A model generated the notes under the pieces. That model searched no databases and was not told where the DNA came from. It was given only the letters and a program-made list of their open reading frames with translations. From NCBI GenBank assembly GCA_023055355.1, contig JALJCS010000051.1, forward strand, positions 1,488,001 through 1,552,000: DNA of 64,000 bases, written 5' to 3'. Both the position numbers and the translations under genes were made by a program. Below, piece by piece: positions 12,601-27,600 of the stretch (its first letter is position 1; each line of letters opens with the position of its first letter). Source of the DNA: Agelaius tricolor (Eukaryota > Chordata > Aves > Passeriformes > Icteridae).

Positions 12601-15600
12601 GGCATCAGCATCAAAATGTACAGACAGCACCATCCTTTGGTAAGAAAACTCAGCGTGTCTTTCCCTTCCCCAGCCGCGCTTTTGAAAGTGTCTGGCATGA
12701 TGTAGTGCCTCATTTTCTACCTCTTTCAGTTGCTCCCTCATGAATTTTTTGCAAACTTGACACTATTGGGGGGGAGGCAAATAGGTAGAAAAATCCTTTG
12801 CTTTATTCCCAGGAACACTTTTCTCCTTCCAGAGCCAGAGATGCACCAAGGCTGAAGTGTGGTGAGGGACTGGTCAGCAAGGGAGAGAACTCCCAAGCCC
12901 TTTGCAATGGCCAGCACTGAGCCAGGAGGCTGGATGGATTTCCTGTGACTTCAGCAATAAGCAGGGACACTTGACTGGAAGCTGTTTGCAGTGGGCTGAA
13001 GCTCAAAGGCAGCCAGTTTGTTGCAGCTGCTTCTGCAGAGCCCAGTCCAAAGGTGCCTTGTGTCTGGCACTGCCACAAAAGCCTCTGAACATGCAGCTTT
13101 TTGACCCACTGTTGGTTTCATGTGGCAAGGGGTTGTTTTGCAGGAAGCCTCCCAGCTGATCCCTAAGGAAGGCTGCCCAAAAGCAGGGACTGGGGCTTCA
13201 GGAACAACAGACACACGTTTCTGACCCCCCAGGTTTGAGCAGTACATCAAATATTCCCTGCTCACAGCTGCCCAGGTTGGCAGCAATTCCACAGCTCCAC
13301 CAGGCTTGCTGCTGCCTCAGGAGCCATCAGGATCCATCCCAAGCCCTGCTGCTCACCTCATAGACATAGGGGGTGTAGACAAAAACATTCCCAAGGTTCA
13401 GCGTAGGAGAGCTGAGTTCAACCAGGGGTCCTTGGCCTTCCCCTCTGAGGCACAGGGGCAGCCTGATCTCACGGCCTGGGGAGAGATGTCCATTGCAGTA
13501 CAATCATTCCCTCTGTCACACTGGATTTTCCAGGCTGCCTCAGTGCTAGTCCCTGACTCTGAGCTGGATGTACTCATGCTTGGAGCTACCTGGTCTAGGG
13601 AGAGGTGTCCCTGCCCATGGCAGGGGCCTTGGCACTAGATGATCTTTAAGGTCCACCCCACCCTCATCCTACTGTGATTCTGTGGTTTCCTTCCCATGCA
13701 CCTAGAGGAGCTTTGAAATCCATTCAGTGCAGGCACAAAAGCTCATGATGAGTTTGGCAATTACCAAACTACCTGGGCCAGGAGCACAGGCCTTTGTTGC
13801 CCAAGTGCTCCCCTTCTGACACTCAGCACTGTGTTCTGTTTCCACAGAGTGAGAGCTGCAAGGGGACAACTCCCACACAGGCAGAGAAGCAGCTGCTGGC
13901 CAAGGGTGCTCCTTCTACAAACACCCTGTGCTCAGTGGGGCTCAGCCACCTCTGCTCTGCTGCTGTCTGGGCACTGGGAGGTGATCCAGGGCCAGGGAGC
14001 ACATTTCTAACTCAGCTCCTTCCACCTGATGATGGATCCATGGCAAATGGAGCCATCCTGGAGGCCAGGGGCCTGCAGGGGCTTAGTGCTTGTTCACTAA
14101 AGCTGTTCTGCTCTGGAGCTCTCTGGCCTTTGAGGAAATGCTGGCAAAGCCGTGGCATGAAAACCTCTCCCTGCACTGCCTGGGCTGTTCTGGGATCAGT
14201 AAGGCAGAGCCAGCATTCTGAGCCCTGGCCTTGCACAGGAGACTCCCTGGAGGCTGCAGGGCCAGGGGGGATGTGCCAGCACTGCCCTGCTGACCAGGGA
14301 CTCTTCCCAGCACTTCCATGGGAGCCCAGTGGGCTCAGGCTTGCACCATGGCTTCACTGAGGGGGACAGGAGCAGGGCAAAGGAGCTGCACCTGAGACAT
14401 GGCAGTAAGCCACACTTTGATACTCCAGTGCTTCCAGGGCTTTGAAGGTCACCGTGATTTCAGCCGAACAATTCGGCCCAATTTCTCCCTCCTACAACAG
14501 AAAGAGACAGCAAAGCATTGCTCTTCAAACTCCACATTTCTTGTTTCCAACCACAGGCCTGTAAGCCTTGATTGAGCATCAATGATGAGTGAACAACACA
14601 AGCAGCCAAGGAAAGCCTCCAAACCCAGCTCAACACAGCGCTGGAAGCTCTCAATGCTCAGCTGATCAGCTGCCACTCTCCACAATATTCCTGCTGCTCT
14701 GACACAAGCTCTTGGTCCCATCATGCTGCTGTCAGCTCCATGGGATGTAAGTGCCACTGTGCACTGCTGGCTCTTGGCCTTAGATGGCCCATAGGAGTAA
14801 CCAAGAAGAGAACATGATCCCCTTCCTTGAACTACAGATATTAGTTAAGCTATTTTGAAAGAAAGCAGAGGTTGGGATTATTCTGGGCTTTACTGCAAGA
14901 TGAGAAGGGATTTTGCTCCGTGCAGACACCAGGCATTCATCATCTCTCCCAATGCCAGTACTCAGAATCAGGGCTCTGGCTGATGGGAGCACGTGGCAGT
15001 TTGCTTGCATCACCAGAAAAGGAAAAGGTTTTGTGTCCCTGTGTGCAGGAGAACTCCAAAGGCCCATTTCAGCCTTGCACCCTTGTGTCCAGGCTCACAC
15101 AAGGATGACACTGGAAGGGACACTCAGCAATAGTGCAAGGCATGGTTACAGGAGGGGATTGGCATTTCTGTCATTAACCTTGGGCTGAATTTGGCCTCCT
15201 TTTGCCAGGGAACCATTGCAAGCTTCAGGTCAGTGTGTGAGCTGGCAGTGCTCCAACAGCCTCTGCTGAGCCCCACGTGTGGGGGGAGCCCCTGCCTACA
15301 GGAACTGCTCCCTGTGACACTGCAAGGACACGCACACAGGGCCTTGAGCTCCAGCCTGGCAGCAGAGCTGGGCTGTGTCAGGCTCCCAGCCCTGCCTTGA
15401 GCCTGCAGGGCACAAATGCTTTGAGCAGGGAGCTCTGCAGCCGCTCCAGAAACTCCACATCCTCCCTGCCAGCACATGGGGCCAGCTGAGGATCTGCCCA
15501 GTGACTGCAGCCAGGGGAAGGGTGCTTGGGAGGAGGAAGAGGAAGAGGAAGAAAATGAGGTTCTCGGGTGTCACTTACCAATGGCTCAATGAAAAAATTG

Positions 15601-18600
15601 TCACTGGCGAACAGCAGGGGGTCATCTTGCACCTTTGCCTTCTTCTCCTGGACCCTGCTTCTCAGGAGGGCAGTGTGATCTTCAGAAAAGCCCTGCACCT
15701 TCTCTACTTCTTTCTCCTCCGTGAAGTTTTCCAGCCACTCCTCACCCGATGGGTGCAGCAAACGACACTGCCTGCAGCCCCAGGGAGAGACAAGGCCAGC
15801 TGATCATTTAATAAGCCACAGATTTGCAGAGAGAAGTGGGAGTGCAGGAGAGCAAAGCACTTGGGGAGGAGCAGCAGCAGCTCCCCAGCAAAGGCTGAGC
15901 CAAGCCACGAGGGTCCCACAAGGATCAGAGGATAACTTGTTGTTCACTGGCACAGCAGGGAGTTTCACCCCACACTTGCAAGCTCAGGAGAGGTTTCCAA
16001 AGCCAACATCCCTCCAGAGAAACCTCCTGGCTCAAAGCCTCTGCCAAAACTGAGGGAGAATCCACCGACCACCTCAGCTGGCTTTTCCTCCCACTGAGCT
16101 GCTTGGGGGATGCACATAAAGGTCACAGAGCATCCCACCTTCCCTGGGAAGGGGAGATGTTGCCAGGTCATGTAGGAAGAAGATTAGAGAGACAGGAGCC
16201 CAATTAGAACCTGAGGAAATCAGTCATTGCAACCAACCTTTCCTTCCCAAAATGCCATTCCTGGTTGGAGTATAAATGGAACTGGAATGCTGAGCGCTGA
16301 GCTCCTGAAGCCCAGGGACACACACCCCAGTGCCAGGCATGGTTTACTTGGCCTAAACCATTCAAAAGCACCAACACCCCCCTGAGGCCATAGGTTAGTT
16401 TCAGTCTTGGGCCATAGATCTCACTGAAATGCATCTTCCAAACCAACCTCCTCTTCTCTTTATTCTCTTCTTCCTCAGAAGGCAAAGCCTTCCACTGGAA
16501 GTGGGCTGTGATGTTACTCCTGTTTTCCAGGAACACGGTTGTCTGGTATGCCATGGTGATGAAGGTCTTGCCAGCCTCCACGGAATTTGTGCTCAACACA
16601 ACATCAACATCTACAGCTTCTCCATGGAGCTTTGTGTGGATACTCTCTTCACCTGGAACAAAGCAAAGGGGAGTCTTTGCTCAGCTCACTGGCTGATGGA
16701 AGCACAAGGAACAGAACAAATCCCAGGGCACAAAAGAAGGTGTCACAGTTTTTATCTGAATGAGCAGTTCTGTGGATCAGTCCATTTGTCACATCCTGAC
16801 AGCTCTGTGTGTAGAGTGGTGAGGATGTCCTGGGCAGCTCCTTAAACCCCTTAGTTCTGAGTGTGTTTGTAGAGCTTTGGCCCCAAGGTGACAGGATGGA
16901 CAGTGGGATTGGTCAGTGTGCTCTGGTGACCCACTCAGATCACTGGGATTTCTGCATCCAAGTCCTTCAGGTGACAGGGTGAGGAGCCCTGTTCAGCCCT
17001 GCCTGGCCCAGGGTCTCCCTGGGCATCCCACGAGACTCCCATCTCTCCTGATCCCTTGGATCCCTTGTTGCTGACCAGCAAATATGCCTGGGGGCAGGTG
17101 GGCAGCAAAAGGAGGCCCAGAGGAACAAGTGAAGTGACAGCGCACAGCAGGAGGGGACACAGGTGAGGAAACACAACCAGCCTGGCTCTGCAATATGACA
17201 AACCACTCTCAAATGAACACCATGAAAATCATCATCATCATCTCCCTGTCCAAACCCACAGCCACATCAGTCTTGAAATATTTTCTATTGTTCTGATCTC
17301 AAAAACCAAGCTGGCGCATTGCACATTAAATAAAAAAGGGACAATAGAAAGATTAATAAGTACAGAGCAGCTTCTACATTAAGACTGAATGGGATTCCTC
17401 AGTCTAGAAATCAAATGGGAGATAGATGTGAGAGGTTTGTAACAACATGAACAGCCTGGGAAATGGGCACAGGGAAAAATTGGTCTTGATTTGTCACCAA
17501 ACAGGAACTTGAGGGCCTGAAAATGTTATTAGACAGAAACTACATCTATGTGTAAGGGCCACATAGAAAAAGGATGTGTGACAAGCCAGTGGAGAAGCAG
17601 CATATGGGACAGAGGTGTGCAAGAAATCCATTGCATTGGAGAGAGTCTGATGGAGACCTCACATCCAGCACGGCCCAGGAATCAAATAAAACTTCACCCA
17701 GGCATAGCCACATGGTCGTGGAGAATCAGGGATCCTCCTTCCTCCACTCAGCAACTCCCAGCAAAACAGGAATCAAAAATCTTCACCCTTTAGATGGGAT
17801 CCACTTTCTCAAGCCCCTGAACACCAAGGAGTTTTCAGTTTTCTTTGGGCTAAAGCTGAACAGGGAGGTACCTCTGGAGGGAATGCAGGGGGAGGGACAA
17901 CAGGGAGCCATGTGGAGAACTGTCCTGTGCCCTGCAAGGGCCAGCACTCACCTGTGTTGCAGCACAGGGACCCAAAATGTTCCCCGTTGGTCAGCGCATG
18001 AAATGTCACTGTCACCTGCATGGTGTCCCCAGCAGCCAGAGTTCCTGCGGTCGGCACCACGGAGAAAGGACTGCAACACAAAGAGAGGGATCAGGGCTGG
18101 GGGGACACCTGGCCAGGAGATTCCTGCTGCACTGCAGCTCCCTTGGGCAAGCAGGGAGCAAACCAAGCACAGGCAGCAGAGGACAGAACAGACAGGCTCA
18201 GAAACAGCCACTGAGCCACTGCTGAGGAGATCCAGCCCTCACAAGATCCTGGGGGTAAAATGACCTCAGCTCCCCCATACTCTGCATCCAGCTCTCTGCA
18301 ATGAGGCTCAAGGGTCCCACTGCCAGCAATCCCATCAGAGAATGGTTTGTGAAGAGCACAGAGAGGCTTCAGAGCTATCTGCATGCAGAACTTGACACTG
18401 ACTGCCTCAGGAATTTCTCTTTTCCTGCTGCCTATAAACCTCATCTCAGGAGATGCAGATGTTAGGGCACTACCTGTCCTGGGATATTACAGCCTAGGAA
18501 TCAGACAGGGAGAAGGAACTTTTCCTTGAAGACCAAGGAATAGTTACAGTTGAATTTGCAGTGTGATTCTTTGGTTTATTTTGCCTTGAAAATATCCTGA

Positions 18601-21600
18601 TTTAGCCTAAAAAGGGCACATTTAATCAACATTTCAATGAAAGCTGCTCTAAGAAAAGGAGCAGTCAAAACTCTGAAAGAGTGCAAATGCAGATTAGAGC
18701 AATAGAGTGACATGGAAACCCAAAAGGAGGATGCTCTTTACAGTCTGAAGGAGCCCATGCCAGCTAAATGAAGCACCATGAGCAGGAGCACATCAAGGAA
18801 GCAGAACAGGAGGTTTCTGTGTGTTTACCAGCAATGCAGTCTGGGACTGTGGCTTGTTATCCAGGCTGGTAACTGTTGCTTGGCCCAGCAGAGAAACTCT
18901 GTGTGAGGTGTTGGAAATGTTAATGCAAATGTGTTGGTGCACTTTGGATTTAACAGGAGCCATCAGGATTGGTCACCAGGTAAAGAGCTCTTGCCTGACA
19001 AGCACTCTGTGCTTTGATGCTCAGGGACAGCTCAGGGGAAATGTGCTTTGTGCTCTTCTCCAGCCCCACTGAGGAAACAAAAGTTCCTGGCCTGGGTGCT
19101 TTGCTGCTGGTCAATCTGTCATTTCAAAGTCTGTTCTGGGGAGTTTGGTGATGATTACATCACACACAGAAATAAAGAGAACATCTGGCAAGCTGAGCTT
19201 GATTGATGTCACTTGCTTCAGGTTCAGCTCATTCAGGACCTCTTGCTGCAATGATGGGCTGAGCTGTTCCCATTCCCACTGGTGAGACCATCACTGGCTG
19301 ATGGAGAAGCCTTGGGCCAGCAATGTTTATGTGCTGGACGTGAGACTTTGGAGGGAGGGGAGGAAAGACAAGGCCTCAGCAGCCCCAGAGCCAGATCAGT
19401 GCACGTGCTCCTGCATCTGCCCCGGGGCTGATGCCAGCACTGCTGCAGGTCCCTGCTGGGGCTCGGGGGGATCAGTGCCTGCTGGGGGCAAGGCACGGGA
19501 TTTTCTTCTTATTCTTTTGCCAGAAATTCCACCAGAACAGAGAAGCTGCCATTTAAGGGAATCCCTGGCCACACTTCAGCACTACCTTCCATTCCATTCC
19601 ATTCCATTCCATTCCATTCCCTTCCCACTGCTGCCCCATGTTACATGTTCCTGCCCTCAGATGGCAGGATGGGAATAACACTCCTGGGGGTGACTTCAGG
19701 GGTGACTTCTTTCTCTCTTGCCTGAGAAAGAAGGTATCTTCCTCTTTTCAAATTATCAGGAGAAGAGGATCCAGCCAAGTCCAGGACTCAGTTTCAGGAC
19801 TGAAAAACTCAGTGCAAATCAGCCCCTGCATCTCCTACATCCCTGGGCTGTACCCACTAGACTCCTCTGTTCCTGCTGTAGCAGTCATCTGCATTTCAGC
19901 CAACATCACTAAGCTGTTCCCTGAGCCCACAGATAGAAGAGCTGTGAAGGAGACATCCCTGACACTGTAAGAACCAAATGAAAACCACTGCCAAGAGATG
20001 GGGCTGGCAGGCTAAATTTTGGCCTTTTATCTGTTAATTGTGAGCTGTTCCTTAAGACAGTTCTCACCCTGTTGGAGCTGCCCTTTCAATGAATCACCAT
20101 TGCACCCAACGGGCAGAAAAGAGAAGCTATGGAGGGGGTTTTAATAGGTTGTTTTCTTCTGCTTTTTAACTAGGTCCATTTGTTTGTTTGTTTTCTTGTA
20201 TGGCATCTAAAGACAGGTCCAGATCTCCCAATGGCACCTTGCAATCCCCAGACACTGGTCTTGCTTTCAGCAGTGTGTCTGCTCAGATGATTTCCAGCAG
20301 AAATTATTCTGTACTTTTATCTTCTAAATCAGCCCAAGTGCTTTTCACATCTTCCCTAAATATCTCCTATTTCCTATACACCTGTGCATCTACCTATGGG
20401 CATGTGGTACATTGAGAGGCATTAGAGGAGCTCGACCTTCATGAAAGCTCCCAGTGAAGAGTTCATGATCTTTTGGAAAACATTTAACACAACCCAAAAA
20501 GAAAAAACAGCAGAAACACAGGAACTTCAGAGTATTCCAAAAGAAATCTCAATGAAAGGGGGCACAGCCTTATTCAGAGATTTAAATCATCTGTTTGAAA
20601 TCTTAAACTGGCTTTCAAAGGTTCATCATGGAACAGAAAAGGCAGCTGATGCTCTGAGGTGACAAGGGAAATCAGAGCAGCTTTAGTAACAGGAACTGCA
20701 CCAGCTGCCCACAGCACAGCTCATGTTGGGCATCTGATGCAGGGACCACTGGAGAGCCACGTGCCTGGGGCCTCCCAGAGAATGGGTCTGTTTGGCTGGC
20801 AGTGGTGAGGAAGCATTTCAGAAGCTGCTTGTGCTCAGCAAGCCAGCTACCAACGTGTTCCAGCACCCTCCAGGAAATCTGGGACAGAGAAAGCTCAAAG
20901 GCTGCATCCTGCTAAGAACACTGAAAGCAAGAGCAGATGCCATCCATCCTGCTCACTTCCAGCCAGGGCTGCAGGGCAGCAGCTCTGATGCTCTGGTTCC
21001 TTTGCTGCTCTTTCCCAACTCTGCTCTCACCCAAAGGTGATATCCTTTGCACAGGGACAGATGAGCTGCCTCACCTCTGGGTGCTCAGCTGGTAATGAGC
21101 TGTCCGGTTACCGACATTGCGAACCAGCAGAGTCTTCTGGGTGCTGTGCTTGACCGGACACTCGGAGAAGTCCACCTGGGCAGGGAAGTCCAGGATGGCT
21201 CGGGCACCGATGGCCCGAATTGGCACAACGATCTTCTCCTTTGCCATGATACAGGTGAGCTCATGGGAATAATCCTGCAGGAAAAGAAACTGGCTCAGCA
21301 CAGGGCATTTAGTGCCATCCCTGTGGCAGAAGAAAAACCTGTAACTCATCCATTTCCTGTAACTCATCCATGGCATCAATTTACTGGGCATCAATTTACC
21401 TATTCCACCCTAAAATGAACACTGAGTTTTTCTAATATGTCACATTTTAAAGGCACCAGTGCCCTTTGCAAAAGCTATCCCAGTGGCATTAAGCTCTTGT
21501 GTCACTTGGGTCATACGGAGAACTGCCCTAGGCCACCATAATTTTCACTCACAAATTTTCATGATATTAAATAATTCCTAAGCTCCTTCTAAGGAACATG

Positions 21601-24600
21601 GAGCTAGGGAACACAGCACATTCCTCTTTAGGTTTCTATATTCCCACTGTCTGAGAATAGGACAAAGTGTTCAACTGACTCTAAGCAGCAAGAGGAAGAT
21701 GAGAAAACAGCTGCACCCAAAGAGATCCTGCACCTCTGGCCTGGTGCAGAAACATCAGTTGGCTCAGAACTCCCCTCTAACTTTGCCTCTCCAACCAAGT
21801 CAGGAGAAGAACAGTGCTAAGAGGTTGCAGGATGCTGTTGGAAAGGGCCTCTCTTTGTTTGCCTGCAAGGCTTCCTCCCTTCCATGCCATGTCCTAAACC
21901 CTTCTGGATGAACAAGTCTCCAGATGCCAGCTGTGAGATCAGACTTGCCAGGGCCTCAGCACTGCTGTTCAAACCTCCATGCAGAAGCACCTTTGGCACG
22001 GAATGGGTGCCAGCTGACAGAGCAAGCACAGTGACAGGCATGAAGACAGAGCCCCAGCAGTGCCACTGCCACAGGCTCTGGGCCCACAGCTCTGCCTGCA
22101 GCTTGTACCTGCCCTACACGAGCTCCTTCAGGCAGGTGTCCAAGTCCCCTGCAGCTCAGCAACCTCCTGCTGACCAAGGGCACCCAGAGCCCAGTGTGCC
22201 TGTGCCAGGCTGGGCTCACGGGCACAGCACATCCTCTGCCCTGCCCCTGCAGCTGTGCCCTGGTCACCTGTGCTCTGGGACAGCACAGCTGCAAGGCTGC
22301 AGAACAGAGGGGGTGAAAAAGCACCGTCTTTGCTCCAGCCCAGGGGCAGGCAGGGAAGCTGTTGGCAGTCAGGAAGGAGGAAAGCTCTCTGACCTCTTTG
22401 TCCCTCGAGTGTTTTCCATAATAATGAAACCCCTTCCACTGGACCTAGAGATGGCTGAACATCTGTCAACATCTCTTTGTCATTTTCATCCTGTTCCTGT
22501 GCATCTTCCCTTGGGAATGCTCAGGGATGTGCAGGGAGGGGAAGCAGAGCCTGTCAGGCCTGGCTGCAGTGCCTGCCAGCAGTGCCAAGGTGTGACTGGC
22601 TGCTGCAGGCTGCCTGCCCAGGGCCTGGAGCCCAGCTCACAGCATGCAATGGGCTGGAGCAGAGTGCAGGGAAAACAATGGCTGTGGAGATCATTGTGTG
22701 CTTTGGCTCCTCCAGCCTCACCTTGTTCTCGTCGGGGCTGAAGCGGATGCGCACAGGGGCGGAGGCGCCTGGTGGCACGATGTGGTACACATCACTGGGG
22801 CAGGCCAGCTGGAAGTAAGGTGAGCTCTCCATGCAGACCTTCACCATCTGAGCAGTCTGCAGCAAAGACATCAAATGATGATTTTGCCACTTGTGGAAAC
22901 GAGAGGAGACCTGTCCGTGCCCTGCTGACATCCCTCCCTGGCCCCTTTTCCAAAGCACTTTCAGCTGTGCAGGCACAGGCACATCATTCACAAGGCTGAG
23001 CTTGAATCCCTCCTGTCTGGCTCCAGCATTGTGGCCAGGGCCAGTAGGGCAGTGCCTGGTGGGAAGGAAGGGCCAAGCAGGTCAGCACCAGCAGGATGGA
23101 GACAGAGCACCTGAACCAAGGCATCTGCATATTCAACAAGGCCAAAAAACCTGCTGGCTTCTGCCTGCACACAGCCATGAAGTTGTCATGTTCCAGGGGC
23201 GAATGTGCTACCTGAAAGCAAAGCATCAAATTGTCCTGGGGGAAGGAAAAAATTCCCTTCTAGCAGATGAGGTTTGGGTAGGGACGTTGTGGAGATAGAG
23301 TCATGCAGGCAGAGCAGCAAGAGAGGAGACCAAACCACTGTGGCCTTCCTGGGAATAAAAGTAAACCTGAAAAGCAAAAGAAGGAACACAGCAAGACAAT
23401 CCCTAAAACAAGGAGATGGCAAAGAGAATTTAAACGGGCAGTAAAGCAGCAAGGAGGAATCATAAAACCATGAGAGCATTCAGCTTGCCAAAAGTGATGG
23501 AAACACAGACAGGCTGTGCCTATTGACTCTGGGCTTCAAAGGCATTTTCTGCCTGGAGAAACATGACCAGCACTGAGTGACAGTGTGGTTCCAGTATGCA
23601 AAGCCAATCTTGGCTCTCCAGGGCTTCTTGCTGCCTGTGCAGGCAAGCTGGGCTGCTGGGCATTCCTGCCTGCAGCCAGCAGGCCAGGTGCTGCCCTCTG
23701 GGATTCACAGACACAGCACACATGCATTTTCTAGCACACAGATATCATCAACCCCTGAGCACCAAAATGCTCTCAGAAAGTCTAAACCAGATGATTTGGA
23801 CTCCCTCCTGTCTCTTCCCACCAGCCCACTCTTGGCACAAGGCTCATTTGAGAAATGTTTCCCTGACGGAAATTCCAATGGTCTCTGTTTTCCTCTTTAC
23901 ACTAGAACACAACTGGTGACATTTTTCAACTTTTTCCCTCTCAACTCTCTTGGGAAACTGCAAAACAATCACAAGTGAAGGTGAAAACCTCCAGGAGCGT
24001 TGGATGTGCTGTGGTTCTTCAAAGGGAAAGCAGAGCACCGTGTTGCTTTTGGAAAAGCTGAGCAGAGCTGAATGAAACTTAGCAGGAGCCTGAAGTGGCA
24101 CCTAAAGGCCTCCCACTGCTTCTGCTCCATCACTCTGATTGCAGGGCTCTTTCAGAACACTATTCCTGCAGTGTCAATGCCATGAATGAGAAGTGATTCC
24201 AGCATAAAGTGGAGAAGACTCAGCCCCTGAGCTGACTGTGAGCTGCACAAAGGGAGCCAAACAGTCTGAGAGAGGCAGAGATTCCTACCAGGAGCCAAGA
24301 TTAACCAAGGAAACCCAGGATGTGGTCTAGCTCAAGGCAAAGCACGAGAGCAGGTAAGAACTGTACAGGCTCAACATTCCTACCAATCCAGAGCTTTCAA
24401 GAGCAGGAAACTCCTTTGGCATGGATACCATCAATGCATGGCCAAAATTAGGAGACAGTTCCCAGCACAGGAAGATTTCCACAACTTGCAGAACAAAGGT
24501 GCTGAGACATTTTCTTCTGGATGTGCTGCAGCAGATAACTTGCTTTGCTGTACACTGGGGGAATGACAGCACTCTCCTCTTCCAGCACAGTGTTAAAGCT

Positions 24601-27600
24601 CCAGGTGCCAGCACTTACCTTGTCCTTATTCATGAGAGACAGCACCATTTCAGAGACCTCATGAGCAACGACATTCTGAAATACCAGCTCTCGTGGGGAA
24701 ACCCCAAACACGCTCCGTTTCGGGGGAGCTGGTGACAGCTGGAGAGGCGAGAGAGCAGGGAGAGGTTCAGCTGCTGGGAGGAAAGTTCATGAAGGATCCC
24801 TTACACTGATCCCCAGTGAAGCACAGACTCTGGGTGAGCATGTGTGCCCAGGACACACTGGGCAAACTCTGGCTCACCCACCTCTGCTCTGAGCTGATCA
24901 AGAACTGCTTGATCAGCTTAGAGCAGGCTCAAGCCAAGTTGCTCTTTTGATTTCTCCAGCTTTCCTTCTCCAGAATGCCAGGCAGCACGTTCCTTAAGCA
25001 CAGCCCTGTGCCCACTGGAGCACTGACTGAGCACTTATGGAGTAAGTAAGACCCACAAATTTACATCAGATTCAATTTTGGGATGTCCTTTACTCTGAGA
25101 CAGGGAAACTGAGGCCCACACGGCCCACACAACTGCAAATACCTGTTTTGAACTAGAACTTAAGCATCAGTAAGAAGAGAACAGTACTAGAGGAGGTGTG
25201 AGAGATGAGGTGGTATTTGGCTGAAGCCAAAAGGTTTTTAAGTGAAAGAATGGAATTTGTTGGTACTATGTGTTGTTTGTAGTTTGGATTTGTTCAGGTT
25301 GGTGTGTTGGGTGTTGCTGTGAGTTGGCAGCACCAACTGGCTGAAGACCTGACCAAAAGGAAGGAGGATGAGAGGAGAGGGGACAGAAAAGTTGGTGGTC
25401 AGAGAGAATGGAAGTTCTTGAGTACCCCTCCGGGGGAAAGGGGCCAGGGACTGTCCCAGCTGGGTACAAAGGGGATACAAAGATTGCTTTTTTCTTGGAG
25501 GGTGTGTTTGCTCCTTTTCGGGGGCAGGGAGACACACGCCTCTGTGTGTGGTTGCTAAGAAACAGTTTTCTTTTGCTTGGATGATTTTGTCCCCTTTCAT
25601 TGCATTTAAAAGTTACTGCCTTTCTAACAGAGGGAAAGGCAAAAATAAAGTCAGGAAGTCAGGTAAAGGCAAAAATGAAGTCAGGAAAAAGACAAGTGAA
25701 TGAGGATAGAAGACAAGTGAATGACAATGCTGAATGAGGATAAGGTTCAATTATTTTCTCAGCGACTTGGGTAAGAGTAGAGTTGGTATCTCCTTTTTCC
25801 ATTAGCTTTAAATGGGTGCTTTCTTGTCATTATTGCCATCTTCTTTAATACCATTGCAGAGGCATGTCTGGAAAGACACAACAACAGCAAATGCTTCTGG
25901 AGCAGAGACATTGCTTTAAGAAGGCTCTGCCCTGCTTTGTCTGCCTTCTCCAGTCACACTGTTGTTACACCAGAGACACAAGCAGGTCTTGTGTGTGACT
26001 CCATGAGGAGACACAGTCTGCTGAAGGGAGTGGCTGCAGCACACTGTGCCTTAGTTGTGCCTTTCCCTGAGGTGTTCCCAAGGCCCCTCTCCAGGGCAAT
26101 CCTTAACCTGGATTGTGTTCCGTGTCGCTTGCTGCCAATTTCCTGCTCAACAGCCCACCTCGGTCACCTACCCCTTTGGACTGTGCTTTCTACTGAGCCA
26201 GTCCTGCCAGAAAAGCAGCTTTAAACACAACTCTAAGTAGGCACTGATCCAGATAAAGCACATCCATTCCCTTCTGCCCAGGGCCAGTCCCCTGTACATC
26301 TGGCAGCCTGCAAAATCTAACACCCCCTCAGGGTCCCAACACATTGTTCCAGCCCAAAGCAGTAATGCAATTTGTTTTGCTCAATCTGAAGTAATTCCTG
26401 CAGGTCCTCGGCCTCAAAGGCCAACGCTGCCACTGTGGAGGGAATGCTGTGACCCCAAGCATTTGATGGTGACCACACCAAAGCAAGAGGTGGCTCCTTC
26501 AGCAGGAGAATGGCAAATGGCAATTTGGTGCCTTTGTGTCCTCAGCCTTCCCCCCCTGGTTTTAGCAATGGCAGCTACACTCCAGCACAGCCCAGCAGCT
26601 TCAGCAGAGGTCATTTGTGTTGGCTTAGTGCAGATCAGGACTCCCAGTCCACCACTCCCAGCAGTTTGCAATGACAACAGGACCTGGACACTGAGGTCTT
26701 TTGCTGGAGGCAAACCTGTCACAAGCACTCACCCTCTTCAAACTTCATGTTAAACAGAAAGGAAAAGAGCGGGAAAAGGCTACCTTTGGACGAGTCTCAC
26801 TCATGTCGACACATGGGCCAATTCTGGGCAGAAAACTCCCCCCAGTGCTGGCCTCCTGCTTTGAGTTGACAAACTTCTCCCTCTGGAACTTAGAGGGAAG
26901 CAGCTGAAATGCAAAAACAAAAAAACAACAAAAAACCAACCAAAAACAAAAAAAACCAAACAGCAAGAATGTCAGAGATGTGCTTGCTCAGAAAGGCTTT
27001 CCTTGAACAAGTGGCACTGATGAATAATTTGTGATCACAGCCACTAGGACAGTTCTGGAAACACTGGAAGTTGCCTGCTGAAATACTTAGCACCAATAAA
27101 TTAATAATACAGAGTGCAATAGACATACTCCAGCCACATGGCTCTGTCCCATGAGTCTCTCTGTGATTGGATGGGACATGTTTGGGGATTTCTGCTCTTT
27201 GGGCATTTGTTTCCTCTTACATTTCACTGGATTGAGGCAGTGACCTTTCCAGAGAGTGGGGAGGAGCTCTCAGAACTGCCTGAACTCCACCCCTGCACAA
27301 CACTCAAAACTCCCAGGCAGGAGATAGCACTGCTGGCTGAGTCCAAGGGAAGCAAGCAAGACAAGCTGCACCAAGAGTGAGGTGCACAGGAATGTGTCCA
27401 AGTTTTAGCTCTCTCTGTTACTTAGCATTGGTTTTCTCTGTCTGGGCTGACAGAGCCCTCGAGAGAAGAAAACCGAGGGATGTCCTTGGCAGAGCCTCAG
27501 CAGTGGGGCATCTTCAGTCAAGTGAGCTGCAGACAGCAAGGGACCTTTGTGGCCCTGGCTCCAGTGCTGCCTGCAGGGCTGCATCTGTGCCCACCCAGGA

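Larger units (their letters stand above)
1..16136. repeat. Left arm of large inverted repeat (copy A arm)
   Basis: Positions here correspond to reverse-complement positions in 37889 to about 54033. Coordinate sums drift only between about 54008 and 54039, which shows small indels. Exons, introns, two LTRs and a CR1 tail are all shared. The right-hand limit is sharp: gggatg at 37889 pairs with catccc ending at 16136, and homology stops beyond it. Confidence 0.93.
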
